NCBI RefSeq assembly: GCF_001484605.1
Contig: NZ_CP013747.1
Location: 4,278,001-4,342,000, forward strand
Origin: Pseudarthrobacter sulfonivorans
Lineage (GTDB): Bacteria; Actinomycetota; Actinomycetes; Actinomycetales; Micrococcaceae
Direction: 5' to 3'
DNA length: 64,000 nucleotides
Shown here one piece after another: positions 1 to 8,753 of this stretch (the stretch's first letter is position 1; the number at the start of each line of letters is the position of its first letter). The translations under genes were made by a program, and so were the position numbers. The notes beneath the pieces were generated by a model, which had not been told where the DNA came from, did not search any database, and saw only the letters and a list, made by a program, of their open reading frames with translations.

Positions 1-7
1 GGACGGC

Positions 8-748
8 GTGGCGGATGGCAGCCCGTCGGCGCCACTGTCCGGCAGGCGATCCGCGGCACCGACTTCCGAGCCCGCCGCCCCCAGCCAGCTCTTTGTCTGG
101 CTGAAGGAGGTTGCCACGGTAGTGGTGATCGCCGTGGTGCTGTCCTTCCTGATCAAGACGTTCCTGTTCCGCGCGTTCTATATTCCGTCCGAGTCCATGG
201 TCAGCACCCTGGACGTCAACGACCGCATCTTCGTGAACCTGCTGGTTCCGGAGCCGTTTTCCCTCTCACGCGGCGACGTTGTGGTCTTCCGTGACACCAA
301 GGGCTGGCTGAGCACGGCACCGGAGGAACCGAATGGACCTTTCACCTGGGTCCAGGACGGCCTGACATTTGTGGGACTGCTGCCGGACAACTCCGAGCAG
401 CACCTCGTCAAACGTGTCATCGGGCTTCCCGGTGACGAAGTGATCTGCTGCGACGACGGCGGTAAACTGACCATCAACGGATCTCCTATTGATGAAACCT
501 ATGTTAACGGGGCTGAGGCACCGCAGATCCGTGCTTTCGACGTCGTTGTTCCGGAAGGAAAGGTCTGGGTCATGGGTGATAACCGGAATCACTCCGCGGA
601 TTCCCGCTCGCACCTGGAATCCAATGGCGGATTCGTCGACCTCGTGGACGTAGAGGGCAAAGCCGCCGTCATCGCATGGCCGGTGAACCGGATCACTGTC
701 CTTGACAATTATCCGGCCGTCTTCCGGAACGTGCCTGCGGGAGGCTAG
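8..748 (+). CDS. lepB: Signal peptidase I
   Basis: Type I signal peptidase that removes Sec and Tat signal peptides at the outer face of the membrane. A disordered Ser/Pro-rich N-terminus is followed by one membrane segment at about residues 34-52. The catalytic serine sits in PSESM (about S63), the general-base lysine in the VKRVIG box (about K135), and the conserved [11 protein letters not shown] box comes near residue 190. All catalytic boxes are present and the length is normal. The GTG at base 8 is only the first start inside the window, so the true start may lie further upstream. It is 2 bp from rnhB and is probably co-transcribed with it. Confidence 0.93.
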   Translation: MADGSPSAPLSGRRSAAPTSEPAAPSQLFVWLKEVATVVVIAVVLSFLIKTFLFRAFYIPSESMVSTLDVNDRIFVNLLVPEPFSLSRGDVVVFRDTKGWLSTAPEEPNGPFTWVQDGLTFVGLLPDNSEQHLVKRVIGLPGDEVICCDDGGKLTINGSPIDETYVNGAEAPQIRAFDVVVPEGKVWVMGDNRNHSADSRSHLESNGGFVDLVDVEGKAAVIAWPVNRITVLDNYPAVFRNVPAGG

Positions 749-750
749 GA

Positions 751-1488
751 GTGTCCGCAGTGATACCGGCCACCGAGTCCAAGGCTCCAGCCCGCCAGAC
801 GGACGGGGTCCGCTCCAAAGCACCGACGCTCCGGCATGAGCGGACGTTCAAAGCGCAGGGCGCCCGTTACCTGGCCGGCGTGGACGAAGTGGGCCGGGGG
901 GCGCTGGCAGGACCTGTAAGCGTCGGGATCGCAGTCGTGGACCTCCATACCCAGAAGCCCCTGGCCGGTGTGCGGGACAGCAAGCTCCTCAGCCCCGCCG
1001 AACGGGAACGGCTGGAACCGCTGGTCAGACGCTGGAGTGTTGCGTCCGCCGTCGGGCACGCTTCCGCGCGGGAGATCGACGCATTGGGGATCATTGCTGC
1101 GCTGCGGCTGGCCGGTACGCGCGCCTGGCAGGACATCCTTGCGGCCGGCATCAGCCCAGATGTGGTGCTGCTCGATGGCAGCCACAACTGGCTCTCGCCC
1201 GCCGGGCAGCCTTCCCTGTTTGACGAGCCACCCATGGATTTCGCGTGCCTTGCCCCGGTCCACACCAAGATCAAGGCGGACATGCAGTGCCTGAGCGTGG
1301 CCGCAGCCAGCGTGATTGCGAAGGTGGAACGCGACGAGCAGATGCGCGGCCTGCACAGTGAATACCCCGAGTTTGGCTGGGACGTCAACAAGGGCTACGC
1401 CACGGCAATTCACCGGGACGCGCTCCGCGCCGCCGGTGCCACACCGTACCACCGGGTGAGTTGGAACCTCCTGGGCGGCGAACTCTGA
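751..1488 (+). CDS. rnhB: Ribonuclease HII
   Basis: RNase HII cleaves the RNA strand of RNA-DNA hybrids and removes single misincorporated ribonucleotides. The first catalytic box, [13 protein letters not shown], carries the Asp-Glu pair at about residues 45-46. A second acidic site, LLDGSHNW, comes at about residue 139, and the VHTKIKAD segment follows. The roughly 35-residue N-terminal lead before the core is longer than in many homologues, so a later start cannot be excluded. The GTG start lies 2 bp after the lepB stop, which suggests translational coupling. The lepB-rnhB-DUF2469-yraN order is typical of actinobacteria. Confidence 0.94.
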   Translation: MSAVIPATESKAPARQTDGVRSKAPTLRHERTFKAQGARYLAGVDEVGRGALAGPVSVGIAVVDLHTQKPLAGVRDSKLLSPAERERLEPLVRRWSVASAVGHASAREIDALGIIAALRLAGTRAWQDILAAGISPDVVLLDGSHNWLSPAGQPSLFDEPPMDFACLAPVHTKIKADMQCLSVAAASVIAKVERDEQMRGLHSEYPEFGWDVNKGYATAIHRDALRAAGATPYHRVSWNLLGGEL

Positions 1489-1581
1489 TTCCGTGCCGCT
1501 CCAGTGCCTGCCGGACTGGTGTAGGGCTCATGCGGCGCGGACGCTGCGACTGCGGCGCCCTGGATGGTGCAAGATGGAAGC

Positions 1582-1908
1582 ATGAGTGCAGAGGATCTTG
1601 AAAACTATGAAACCGACATGGAGCTGCAGCTCTACCGTGAATACCGCGATGTTGTCGGGCTCTTCAGTTACGTTGTCGAGACCGAACGCCGCTTTTACCT
1701 CGCAAACCACGTGGACCTGCAGGCCCGAAGCGCCGACGGCGAGGTCTACTTCGATCTGACGCTCCAGGATGCCTGGGTGTGGGATGTGTACCGTTCGGCA
1801 CGGTTCGTGAAGACAGTCCGTGTCCTGACGTTCAAGGATGTCAACGTCGAAGAACTGCCCCGCAACGAGGAACTCGCCCTCCCGAAGGACGCTGACCTCG
1901 GCAACTGA
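1582..1908 (+). CDS. DUF2469 family protein
   Basis: Small acidic protein (108 aa) of a family found in actinobacteria between rnhB and yraN. It starts MSAEDLENYE and contains the characteristic YREYRDVVGLFSYVVETERRFYLAN stretch followed by a DVNVEELPR tail. No enzymatic motif, signal peptide or membrane segment is visible, and its function is unknown. An in-frame ATG lies 18 bp upstream, but the ATG at 1582 matches where the family begins and follows the GATGGAAGC stretch. Family assignment is from recall of sequence character and conserved position. Confidence 0.85.
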   Translation: MSAEDLENYETDMELQLYREYRDVVGLFSYVVETERRFYLANHVDLQARSADGEVYFDLTLQDAWVWDVYRSARFVKTVRVLTFKDVNVEELPRNEELALPKDADLGN

Positions 1909-2031
1909 CGCCGGCCCACTGCTCCTCCACAGCCCCGCTGTATTGGGGCGGTTTTCCCGGGTTGCCCACATACGCGAATAGCCTGCTGTCCTCCGCTGTC
2001 CTGCCCCTGCAGGCTGGTTGCGGAGGTAGAA

Positions 2032-2388
2032 ATGAAATCCAAAGACCTGTTGGGCCGGCGCGGCGAGGAACTCGCGGCCGGCTATCTTGAATCGCTCGGC
2101 ATGCTGGTGGTGGAACGCAACTGGCGCTGCGCCGAGGGTGAAATAGACATTGTGGCCCTGGACGGCGACGCCCTGGTCATCGCAGAGGTGAAAACCCGCC
2201 GTTCCCTGGACTACGGGCACCCGTTCGAAGCTGTAGGGCCGGACAAACTCGCCCGGCTGCATCGGCTTGGTTCGGCATGGTGCCGGGACCGGGAGCTGCG
2301 GATGCCGCTACGGCGCGTGGACGTCATTGCCGTGGTGGACGACGGCGGCGGCGAACCCCTGGTGGAACACCTCAAGGGGGTGGGGTAG
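2032..2388 (+). CDS. yraN: YraN family (UPF0102) endonuclease-like protein
   Basis: Predicted small nuclease-fold protein of 118 aa. It has the restriction-endonuclease-like core GRRGEELAAGYLE, then EGEIDIVALDGD and AEVKTRR, which supplies the E-x(n)-D-x(n)-E-x-K catalytic pattern. Biochemical function is not established for the family. It stops exactly where the comM-like ATG begins (0 bp spacing) and heads a yraN-comM-dprA-xerC gene string, a common bacterial association with DNA uptake and processing. A good ribosome site (GGAGG) lies 8 nt before the ATG. Confidence 0.9.
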   Translation: MKSKDLLGRRGEELAAGYLESLGMLVVERNWRCAEGEIDIVALDGDALVIAEVKTRRSLDYGHPFEAVGPDKLARLHRLGSAWCRDRELRMPLRRVDVIAVVDDGGGEPLVEHLKGVG

Positions 2389-3933
2389 ATGGCGCTGGGC
2401 CGGGCCTACTCCGTGGCGCTGGTGGGATTGAACGGGTACATCGTCGAGGTAGAAGCCGATATTGGCCAGACCCTGCCGGCATTCGTAATCCTGGGCCTCC
2501 CGGATGCCGCCCTCAACGAGGCCAAGGAACGCATACGTTCCGCGGCCAAAAATTCTGGAATTCCGCTGAGCCGGCGGAAGATCACGGCCAACCTCATCCC
2601 TGCGTCGCTGCCCAAACGCGGTTCCGGCTTCGACCTTGCCGTGACCATGGCAGTCCTGAGGGCCGCAAATGACATCAAGCCCACCGGCCGGACCGTCTTC
2701 ATCGCCGAACTCGGGTTGGATGGCCGGCTTCGGCCGGTGCGCGGCATCCTGCCGGCAGTGATGGCGTCGGTACAGGCCGGCTATCCGGACGTGGTGGTCG
2801 CGCACGCCAACCTCGGCGAAGCATCGCTGGTCCCCGGAGCCAACGTCAAGGGGTATCGCACGCTGGCGCGGCTGGCGCTCGACTTCGGTGCAGACCCGCA
2901 AGAGCTCGCACTGGACTTCGAGCCGGAGGACGAGGCCGGTCACGGGGACTCCGAACCGGGGGCCCAGGCTGTTCCTGACATGGCCGACGTCTCCGGCCAG
3001 GGCGAAGCCAGACGTGCACTCGAGGTGGCCGCTGCCGGGGCCCACCACCTGCTCCTGACCGGACCTCCGGGTGCGGGCAAGACCATGCTGGCCGAAAGAC
3101 TTCCCGGTCTCCTGCCGGACCTTGCCGACAACGAGGCCATGGAAGTCACTGCCATCCACTCCCTCTGCGGCCTTCCCTCATCCGCCGTTCAGCTTGTGCG
3201 GCGGCCGCCGTTCGAAAACCCGCATCATTCGGCAACAGCCGCCGCCATTATCGGCGGGGGATCGGGGTTGCCGCGCCCTGGTGCGGCGTCGCGGGCGCAC
3301 CGCGGTGTCCTGTTCCTGGACGAGGCCCCGGAATACGAACGGCGCGTCCTGGACGCCCTTCGCCAGCCCCTGGAGAGCGGGGAGCTGGTCATTCACCGCT
3401 CGGCAGGAACGGCAGCCTACCCTGCCCGGTTCCAGCTGGTCCTTGCCGCCAACCCCTGTCCCTGCGGCAAGGCTTCGGGAAAAGGCCTTGACTGCACGTG
3501 CACGCCTATGATGCGGCGCCGCTACGTGGCCAGGATGTCCGGTCCGCTGCTGGACCGGGTGGATATCCAGCTGCAGGTGGAGCGCGTGTCACTGGCCGAC
3601 TTCGGCCAGGCGGGCGCCGAAGAAGACACAGCCGCCGTGGCACGGAGGGTAGGCGACGCACGCCGGCGCCAGGCCGAACGGCTGCGGCCGCTGGGAATGG
3701 AAACGAACTCGCAGGTGCCCGGCCGGATTCTGCGCGGCGCCCTGCGGCTGCCGGCCGGCGCCACGCGGATCCTGGACCACTCACTGGAGCGGGGCGTGCT
3801 GACCGCCAGGGGCTATGACAGGGTTCTCCGGCTGGCCTGGACCCTGGCGGACCTGTCGCACCGCGACAGGCCCGACACCAACGACATCGGCCAGGCCCTT
3901 GGCCTCCGGCAGGCTGCCTCGGCAGCTGCGTGA
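2389..3933 (+). CDS. comM: ComM/YifB family Mg-chelatase-like AAA+ ATPase
   Basis: AAA+ helicase-like ATPase of 514 aa. ComM promotes branch migration during integration of transforming DNA. The N-terminal Lon-like domain (about 1-180) is followed by Walker A GPPGAGKT at about residue 225, Walker B VLFLDEAPE at about 306, the CPCG zinc-like box near 356, and the C-terminal Mg-chelatase domain ending near residue 510. It is abutted by yraN upstream and dprA 13 bp downstream, which supports a DNA-processing role. Assignment to the family is secure. Competence in this organism is not shown by the sequence. Confidence 0.93.
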   Translation: MALGRAYSVALVGLNGYIVEVEADIGQTLPAFVILGLPDAALNEAKERIRSAAKNSGIPLSRRKITANLIPASLPKRGSGFDLAVTMAVLRAANDIKPTGRTVFIAELGLDGRLRPVRGILPAVMASVQAGYPDVVVAHANLGEASLVPGANVKGYRTLARLALDFGADPQELALDFEPEDEAGHGDSEPGAQAVPDMADVSGQGEARRALEVAAAGAHHLLLTGPPGAGKTMLAERLPGLLPDLADNEAMEVTAIHSLCGLPSSAVQLVRRPPFENPHHSATAAAIIGGGSGLPRPGAASRAHRGVLFLDEAPEYERRVLDALRQPLESGELVIHRSAGTAAYPARFQLVLAANPCPCGKASGKGLDCTCTPMMRRRYVARMSGPLLDRVDIQLQVERVSLADFGQAGAEEDTAAVARRVGDARRRQAERLRPLGMETNSQVPGRILRGALRLPAGATRILDHSLERGVLTARGYDRVLRLAWTLADLSHRDRPDTNDIGQALGLRQAASAAA

Positions 3934-3946
3934 AGGAAGAAACCAC

Positions 3947-5131
3947 ATGGACAACGAACGGATCGCCCGGGCCGCCCTGTCGCGGCTCATGGAACCGCAG
4001 GACGCGGCCGGACTGGCCCTAGTACAGGCGACCGGCGCACGCGACGCCTTGAAAATCGCCACGGGCCAGGCGGCCGCCGGCCCGGCACTGGAGCGGGAGA
4101 TCACCGGACTGCTGGCGGACAACGGCGCCGGAACCAGCTGGGCGGGCATGGCTGCCTCCCTCAAACGCTGGGCTCCCCGCATTACGGATCTGGCGCCCGA
4201 GCGTGACCTGGCCACCATGGCACGCCTTGGCGGCCGGCTGATCATCCCGTCGGATGATCTCTGGCCTGCCCAGCTCGGGGACCTTGGGATGCAGGAGCCC
4301 ATCTGTCTTTGGTGGCGGGGCCTGGAACAGGAGCTTCCCGGTCCGGCCCGGAGCGTGGCGCTGGTGGGGTCCCGCGACAGCACCAGCTACGGCGCCTCGG
4401 TGACCGGGGACCTCGCCTACTCCTTGGCTCAGCGGGGCTTCACCGTGGTTTCCGGGGGCGCGTACGGCATCGACGCCCACGCGCACCGGGCAGCACTGGC
4501 CGGGGGATCAGCGGCGGTGCCTACCATCGCGGTGATGGCTGGTGGTGTGGACCGGTTTTACCCGTCCGGCAACGAGGATCTCCTGAGGGCGGTCTGCAAC
4601 CAGGGAGCGGTGCTCGCAGAGGTGCCGCCAGGGTCGGCGCCCACCCGCTACCGCTTTCTCCAGCGGAACAGGCTGATCGCGGCCTTGGCCGCAGTGACGG
4701 TGGTGGTGGAAGCGCGCTGGCGGTCCGGTGCGCTGAACACGGCCCACCACGCGGAGACGCTTGGCCGCGCGGTGGGAGCTGTGCCGGGGTCCGTGCACAG
4801 CGCCAACTCCGCCGGCTGCCACCGGCTGCTTCGGGATGGCGGGGCTGTCTGCGTGACTGACGCCGCGGAGATCGCCGAACTGGCCTCCCCAAGCGGCGTG
4901 GGGCTTACGGCGCCCGGGACAGCGCATGCGGCCGACCATGACGGACTGACCTTGGAGGATCTGATCCTTCTGGACGCCCTGCCGCTGCGGTCCACCACGT
5001 CCGTGGACAAGCTCTGCGCAGTTGCCGGCCTCAGTGCGGACTCCGTGCGGGCCGGGTTGGGCAGGCTAGGCCTGCTGGGGCTCGCAGCTTCAGAAAGGGG
5101 CGGCTGGAAACGGGCCAAGGAATCCGTGTAG
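3947..5131 (+). CDS. dprA: DNA-processing protein DprA
   Basis: DprA binds incoming single-stranded DNA and loads RecA. The Rossmann-like core shows VALVGSRDSTSYG at about residue 135, then SGGAYGIDAHAHRAAL, followed by the PTRYRFLQRNRLIAAL segment. A C-terminal winged-helix-like region (about 330-394) follows. The ATG at 3947 was chosen because AGGAAGA lies upstream and it sits 13 bp after comM. The reading frame stays open upstream inside comM but lacks a plausible start. The protein is 394 aa, within the normal range. Confidence 0.92.
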   Translation: MDNERIARAALSRLMEPQDAAGLALVQATGARDALKIATGQAAAGPALEREITGLLADNGAGTSWAGMAASLKRWAPRITDLAPERDLATMARLGGRLIIPSDDLWPAQLGDLGMQEPICLWWRGLEQELPGPARSVALVGSRDSTSYGASVTGDLAYSLAQRGFTVVSGGAYGIDAHAHRAALAGGSAAVPTIAVMAGGVDRFYPSGNEDLLRAVCNQGAVLAEVPPGSAPTRYRFLQRNRLIAALAAVTVVVEARWRSGALNTAHHAETLGRAVGAVPGSVHSANSAGCHRLLRDGGAVCVTDAAEIAELASPSGVGLTAPGTAHAADHDGLTLEDLILLDALPLRSTTSVDKLCAVAGLSADSVRAGLGRLGLLGLAASERGGWKRAKESV

Positions 5132-6109
5132 TTGCCTGTGTCCGGCACGGGATTGCCCACCGACTTCTGGGACAGTGGAACAGTGGAGAATCAGGAACTG
5201 TCCCGGGCGCTTGAGCAGGCACTTGCAGACTTCGGCAGATACCTGACCGCCGAGCGGGCCCGGTCCGGGCATACGCTTCGGGCATACCTGTCCGATCTTC
5301 GAAGCCTCCTGGCGTACGCCGCCTCCGAGGGTGTCACGGATCTGCCCGGCCTCGAGCTGGGCACCCTCCGACGCTGGCTGGGGGCGCAGAGCCAGGCCGG
5401 GATATCCCGGGCCACCCTTGCGCGGAGATCGGCCACTGCGCGCTCGTTCACCACGTGGGCCATGAGGGAAGAGCTTATCGAGACCGATCCTGCCTTGCGC
5501 CTCAGGGCTCCCAAAGCGGAAAAGTCACTGCCGGGGGTGCTGCAGTCCCAACAACTCCTCAGGCTGCTGAACAGCCTTGCGGAAGCCGCGGCTGACGGGT
5601 CGCCGGTGCCGGTGCGCAACCGGGCAATGGTGGAGCTCCTATACGCCACGGGGCTGCGGGTGGGGGAGCTGGCCGCCTTGGATGTGGACGATCTCAACCC
5701 GGACCGCCGGACCCTGCGGGTGGTCGGCAAGGGCAACAAGGAACGGACGGTTCCCTATGGCGTCCCGGCCGCCGTGGCCGTGGACGACTGGCTCCGCAGG
5801 GCCAGGCCGCTCCTGGCCACCGGCCACAGCGGACCGGCGCTTTTCCTGGGCACCAGAGGAAACCGTGTTGACCAGCGCCAGGTCAGGACCGTGGTGAATG
5901 CTCTCTTCGAAGCTTTGGGCGACACCTCGGCGACCGGCCCGCACGCGCTGAGGCATACTGCGGCAACGCACCTGCTCGATGGCGGGGCGGATCTTCGTGC
6001 GGTCCAGGAAATACTGGGCCACAGCAGTCTCGCCACCACGCAGATCTACACCCATGTGTCCGTTGAACGGCTCCGGAGCAGCTACCAGCAGGCCCATCCC
6101 CGGGCCTGA
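5132..6109 (+). CDS. xerC: Tyrosine recombinase XerC
   Basis: Tyrosine recombinase of 325 aa that acts on dif sites to resolve chromosome dimers. The N-terminal SAM-like DNA-binding domain spans about 25-115. Catalytic residues are all present: Arg in GLRVGEL (about 174), the HALRH box (about 271), GHSS (about 296) and the nucleophile Tyr in TQIYTHV (about 305). The apparent TTG start directly abuts the dprA stop. A GTG at 5183 is the alternative. It sits in the dprA operon with no mobile-element features around it, so it is the housekeeping enzyme and not an integrase. Confidence 0.9.
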   Translation: MPVSGTGLPTDFWDSGTVENQELSRALEQALADFGRYLTAERARSGHTLRAYLSDLRSLLAYAASEGVTDLPGLELGTLRRWLGAQSQAGISRATLARRSATARSFTTWAMREELIETDPALRLRAPKAEKSLPGVLQSQQLLRLLNSLAEAAADGSPVPVRNRAMVELLYATGLRVGELAALDVDDLNPDRRTLRVVGKGNKERTVPYGVPAAVAVDDWLRRARPLLATGHSGPALFLGTRGNRVDQRQVRTVVNALFEALGDTSATGPHALRHTAATHLLDGGADLRAVQEILGHSSLATTQIYTHVSVERLRSSYQQAHPRA

Positions 6110-6174
6110 GCGCCAGGGATTACCGCCAACGCGGGGTAATTCCAGGACCGTGTCACCTATGGCGAATCGCACTG

Positions 6175-6186
6175 GCGTAATTACGC
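6175..6186. promoter_or_regulatory. 12-bp perfect palindrome in DUF3145 upstream region
   Basis: GCGTAATTACGC is a perfect 12-bp palindrome in the 270-bp gap between xerC and the DUF3145 gene. It is followed about 15 nt later by ACAATA, a possible minus-10. It could be an operator or a chance palindrome. No regulator is assigned. Confidence 0.25.
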
Positions 6187-6380
6187 GGCGTACGGCACAA
6201 TAAGAGTCACGTCCGGCAACTTTCAAGTTTCGCTTGAAGCTACTTCGCTTCGCGCGTCACCCGCAAGTCCGGACACAGCTTAATAATCAGGGAACACCGC
6301 CGCTGGAACGTACAGCACCGGGCAGTTTCATCCAGGCAGAGGTCGTTGGGGAAGACGTACCTACAGCTATGGAGGATGGA

Positions 6381-6884
6381 ATGTCTGTTGCAATGACCCG
6401 CGGTGTGCTGTTTGTTCACTCAGCCCCTACAGCACTGTGCCCGCACGTTGAGTGGGCCATTGGATCCGTCGTGGACAAGCGGACGGATCTAGAGTGGACC
6501 CCTCAGCCTGCCGCGCCCGGAATGTTCCGCGCCGAGCTCTCCTGGACAGGAACCCCAGGCACCGGATCGCTGCTGGCATCCTCACTTCGCGGCTGGGCCC
6601 ATCTTCGCTACGAGGTCACTGAAGAGCCGAGCCAGGGAGTTGACGGCGGCCGCTGGTCGCATACCCCCGAACTGGGAATCTTCCACGCCACAACGGACGT
6701 CCACGGCAACATCATGGTCTCAGAGGACCGCATCCGCTACGCCTACGAATCGGGTGCCGGCGATCCCTCCGCCGTGTACCACGAGCTTTCCCTGGCCTTG
6801 GGTGAGGCATGGGACGAGGAACTAGAGCCGTTCCGCCACGCAGCCGAGGGCGCACCGGTCCGCTGGCTGCACCAGGTGGGCTGA
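6381..6884 (+). CDS. DUF3145 family protein
   Basis: Cytoplasmic protein of 167 aa belonging to an actinobacterial family of unknown function that is regularly found next to the fab operon. The chosen ATG has GGAGG 5 nt upstream and gives the N-terminus MSVAMTRGVLFVHSAP. The in-frame 49-codon upstream extension is poor protein sequence and is discarded. The ALCPHVEWAIGSV and GRWSHTPELGIFHA stretches are characteristic. It is convergent with fabF and both share the strong hairpin at 6970-7007. Confidence 0.82.
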   Translation: MSVAMTRGVLFVHSAPTALCPHVEWAIGSVVDKRTDLEWTPQPAAPGMFRAELSWTGTPGTGSLLASSLRGWAHLRYEVTEEPSQGVDGGRWSHTPELGIFHATTDVHGNIMVSEDRIRYAYESGAGDPSAVYHELSLALGEAWDEELEPFRHAAEGAPVRWLHQVG

Positions 6885-6969
6885 CCGCCGTCGGACATCA
6901 CGACGTCGTACTTCCTGTCCGCTGTCCCGGCAGAAGCCGTGCCGGATCGGAAGGCGGCGCTCCATAGCA

Positions 6970-7007
6970 AAAGCAGAGGCCCCGCCACATGGCGGGGCCT
7001 CTGCTTT
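6970..7007. terminator. Bidirectional terminator between DUF3145 gene and fabF
   Basis: A 17-bp perfect stem with a 4-nt loop (ACAT). The arms begin AAAGCAGAGG and end CCTCTGCTTT, so each strand has a short T-run at the stem base. It lies between the two convergent genes and can serve both. Confidence 0.9.
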
Positions 7008-7038
7008 GTCTGCGGTACCTGCTGTTCCCGTGCTGCTG

Positions 7039-8274
7039 CTAGATGCTGCGGACAGCGATCACGGCGTTGTGGCCGCCGAAGCCGAACGAGTTGCTCAGCG
7101 CCACGATGTCGCCTGCCGGCAGATCCCTCGCCGACGTGACGACGTCGAGCGGGATCTCCGGGTCCTGGTTCTCGAGGTTGATAGTGACCGGGGCCTTGCG
7201 GTGGTAAACGGCCAGCACAGTGAGTACTGCCTCCACCGCACCGGACGCGCCCAGCAGGTGGCCCATCTGTGACTTGGTGGCGGACACTGCAACGTTGTCG
7301 ATGTGGTTCCCCAGCGATGCGCGGAGCGCCGTGTACTCGGGCTTGTCACCTACGGGAGTGGAGGTGGCGTGCGCGTTGACGTGGACAACGTCCTCGGCCT
7401 GGATCCGGCCGTCGAACATGGCTGCCTTCAGCGCGCGGGTGGCGCCCAGGCCCTGGGGGTCCGGGGCAGTGATGTGGTAGGCATCGGCCGTCACTGAGGT
7501 GCCGGCCAGTTCGGCGTAGATGCGGGCGCCGCGGGCAATGGCATGCTCCTCAGCCTCAAGCACCAGCGCACCGGCGCCTTCGCCCATCACAAAGCCGTCG
7601 CGGCCCAGATCGTACGGGCGTGAGGCGCCCTGGGGGTCATCGTTGCGGCGGGAAAGCGCCTGCATGGACGAGAACGCGGCAAGGGGCATGGGGTGAATGG
7701 CCGCCTCGGCGCCGCCGCACATCACGACGTCGGCCTTGCCGGAGCGGATCAGCTCCAGGCCCAGGTGAAGGGCCTCGGTGCCCGACGCGCAGGCCGAAAC
7801 GGGGGTATGGGCGCCGGCACGGGCGCCAAGGTCAAGGCTGACGGCTGCTGCGACGCCGTTGGGCATCAGCATGGGCACCGTCATGGGCAGTACGCGGCGC
7901 GGGCCCTTTTCCTTCAGGGTGTCCCACGCGTCCAGCAGGGTCCAGACGCCGCCGATGCCGGTGGCGAAGGCGACGGCAAGGCGGTCGGGGTCAATCTCGG
8001 TGATGCCGGAATCGGCCCAGGCTTCACGGGAGGCGATGACGCCGAACTGGGTGGACGGGTCCATCCGCTTGGCCTCAACGCGGCTCAGGACCGACAGTGC
8101 CGGAGTGGAGCAGCGGGCGGCGAAGTGGACCGGCAGTTCGTACTTGGCGACCCATTCGTCTTCGAGCGTGCGGGCACCGGAGACCCCCTTCAGCGCGTTG
8201 TTCCACATGGTGGGTACGTCGCCGCCGATGGGCGTGGTGGCACCCAGACCGGTAATGACTACTTTGCGTGTCAT
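7039..8274 (-). CDS. fabF: Beta-ketoacyl-ACP synthase II
   Basis: Condensing enzyme KAS II (411 aa), which elongates acyl-ACP with malonyl-ACP in type II fatty acid synthesis. The N-terminus MTRKVVITGLGATTPIGG is typical. The active-site Cys is in the VSACASGTEA box (about residue 170), with the two histidines in HVNAHATSTPVGD (about 310) and SQMGHLLGASG (about 345). The ATG at 8274 is preferred over an in-frame upstream start, whose extra 37 residues do not resemble the family. It is the last gene of fabD-fabH-acpP-fabF and is separated from acpP by 152 bp containing a hairpin. Confidence 0.95.
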   Translation of the reverse strand: MTRKVVITGLGATTPIGGDVPTMWNNALKGVSGARTLEDEWVAKYELPVHFAARCSTPALSVLSRVEAKRMDPSTQFGVIASREAWADSGITEIDPDRLAVAFATGIGGVWTLLDAWDTLKEKGPRRVLPMTVPMLMPNGVAAAVSLDLGARAGAHTPVSACASGTEALHLGLELIRSGKADVVMCGGAEAAIHPMPLAAFSSMQALSRRNDDPQGASRPYDLGRDGFVMGEGAGALVLEAEEHAIARGARIYAELAGTSVTADAYHITAPDPQGLGATRALKAAMFDGRIQAEDVVHVNAHATSTPVGDKPEYTALRASLGNHIDNVAVSATKSQMGHLLGASGAVEAVLTVLAVYHRKAPVTINLENQDPEIPLDVVTSARDLPAGDIVALSNSFGFGGHNAVIAVRSI

Positions 8275-8360
8275 TGGATCACTCTCTGTCGGTGGGCAGG
8301 CCGTATCCGGTTGTCCGGCGGGGTCCCGCGTGTGGGGCAGCTGGCTGCCGAAAAATGTGG

Positions 8361-8399
8361 TGGACTGCCGGTCCGGCCTGAGCACGGACCGGCAGTCCA
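8361..8399 (-). terminator. Hairpin between acpP and fabF (attenuator or partial terminator)
   Basis: A perfect 15-bp stem (arms TGGACTGCCGGTCCG and its complement) with a 9-nt loop. On the minus strand it is followed after a few bases by T5. It is inside the fab operon, so it should act as a leaky terminator or processing barrier, giving more acpP than fabF mRNA. The structure is seen directly. The effect is inferred. Confidence 0.7.
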
Positions 8400-8426
8400 G
8401 TCAGCCTTAAGGGGCTGAAGCCTTGG

Positions 8427-8672
8427 CTAGGCCTGTGCGCCTGCGATGAAGCTGACGGCGTCGCCCACGGTCTTGAGGTTCTTGACCTCTTCGTCCGGGA
8501 TACGCACGCCGAACTTCTCTTCGGCGTTGACCACGATGGTCATCATGGAGATGGAGTCGATGTCCAGGTCCTCGGTGAAGGACTTGTCCAGTTCCACAGC
8601 CTCGGGGGCAAGGCCGGTTTCTTCGTTGACGATTTCAGCCAAGCCGGCCAGGATCTCTTCGTTGCTAGCCAT
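8427..8672 (-). CDS. acpP: Acyl carrier protein
   Basis: Acyl carrier protein (81 aa), the carrier of the growing acyl chain on a 4'-phosphopantetheine arm. The attachment Ser is in DLDIDSISMMT (about S41). Actinobacterial ACPs often have DSIS where E. coli has DSLD. It is strongly acidic with a four-helix pattern and normal length. It lies between fabH (81 bp upstream) and fabF in the minus-strand fab operon. Confidence 0.95.
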   Translation of the reverse strand: MASNEEILAGLAEIVNEETGLAPEAVELDKSFTEDLDIDSISMMTIVVNAEEKFGVRIPDEEVKNLKTVGDAVSFIAGAQA

Positions 8673-8753
8673 TGATGGCTCCTTTTCTTGTTATTGCCGG
8701 CAGGGGGTGCCGGAAACGGTGCAGTCCGCGGATGCGGCCTGTATGGGGCGTTC

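Noticed and set aside
5132..6109. XerC as an integrase of a mobile element
   Set aside because: It is within the conserved dprA operon, with no att repeats or phage genes nearby.
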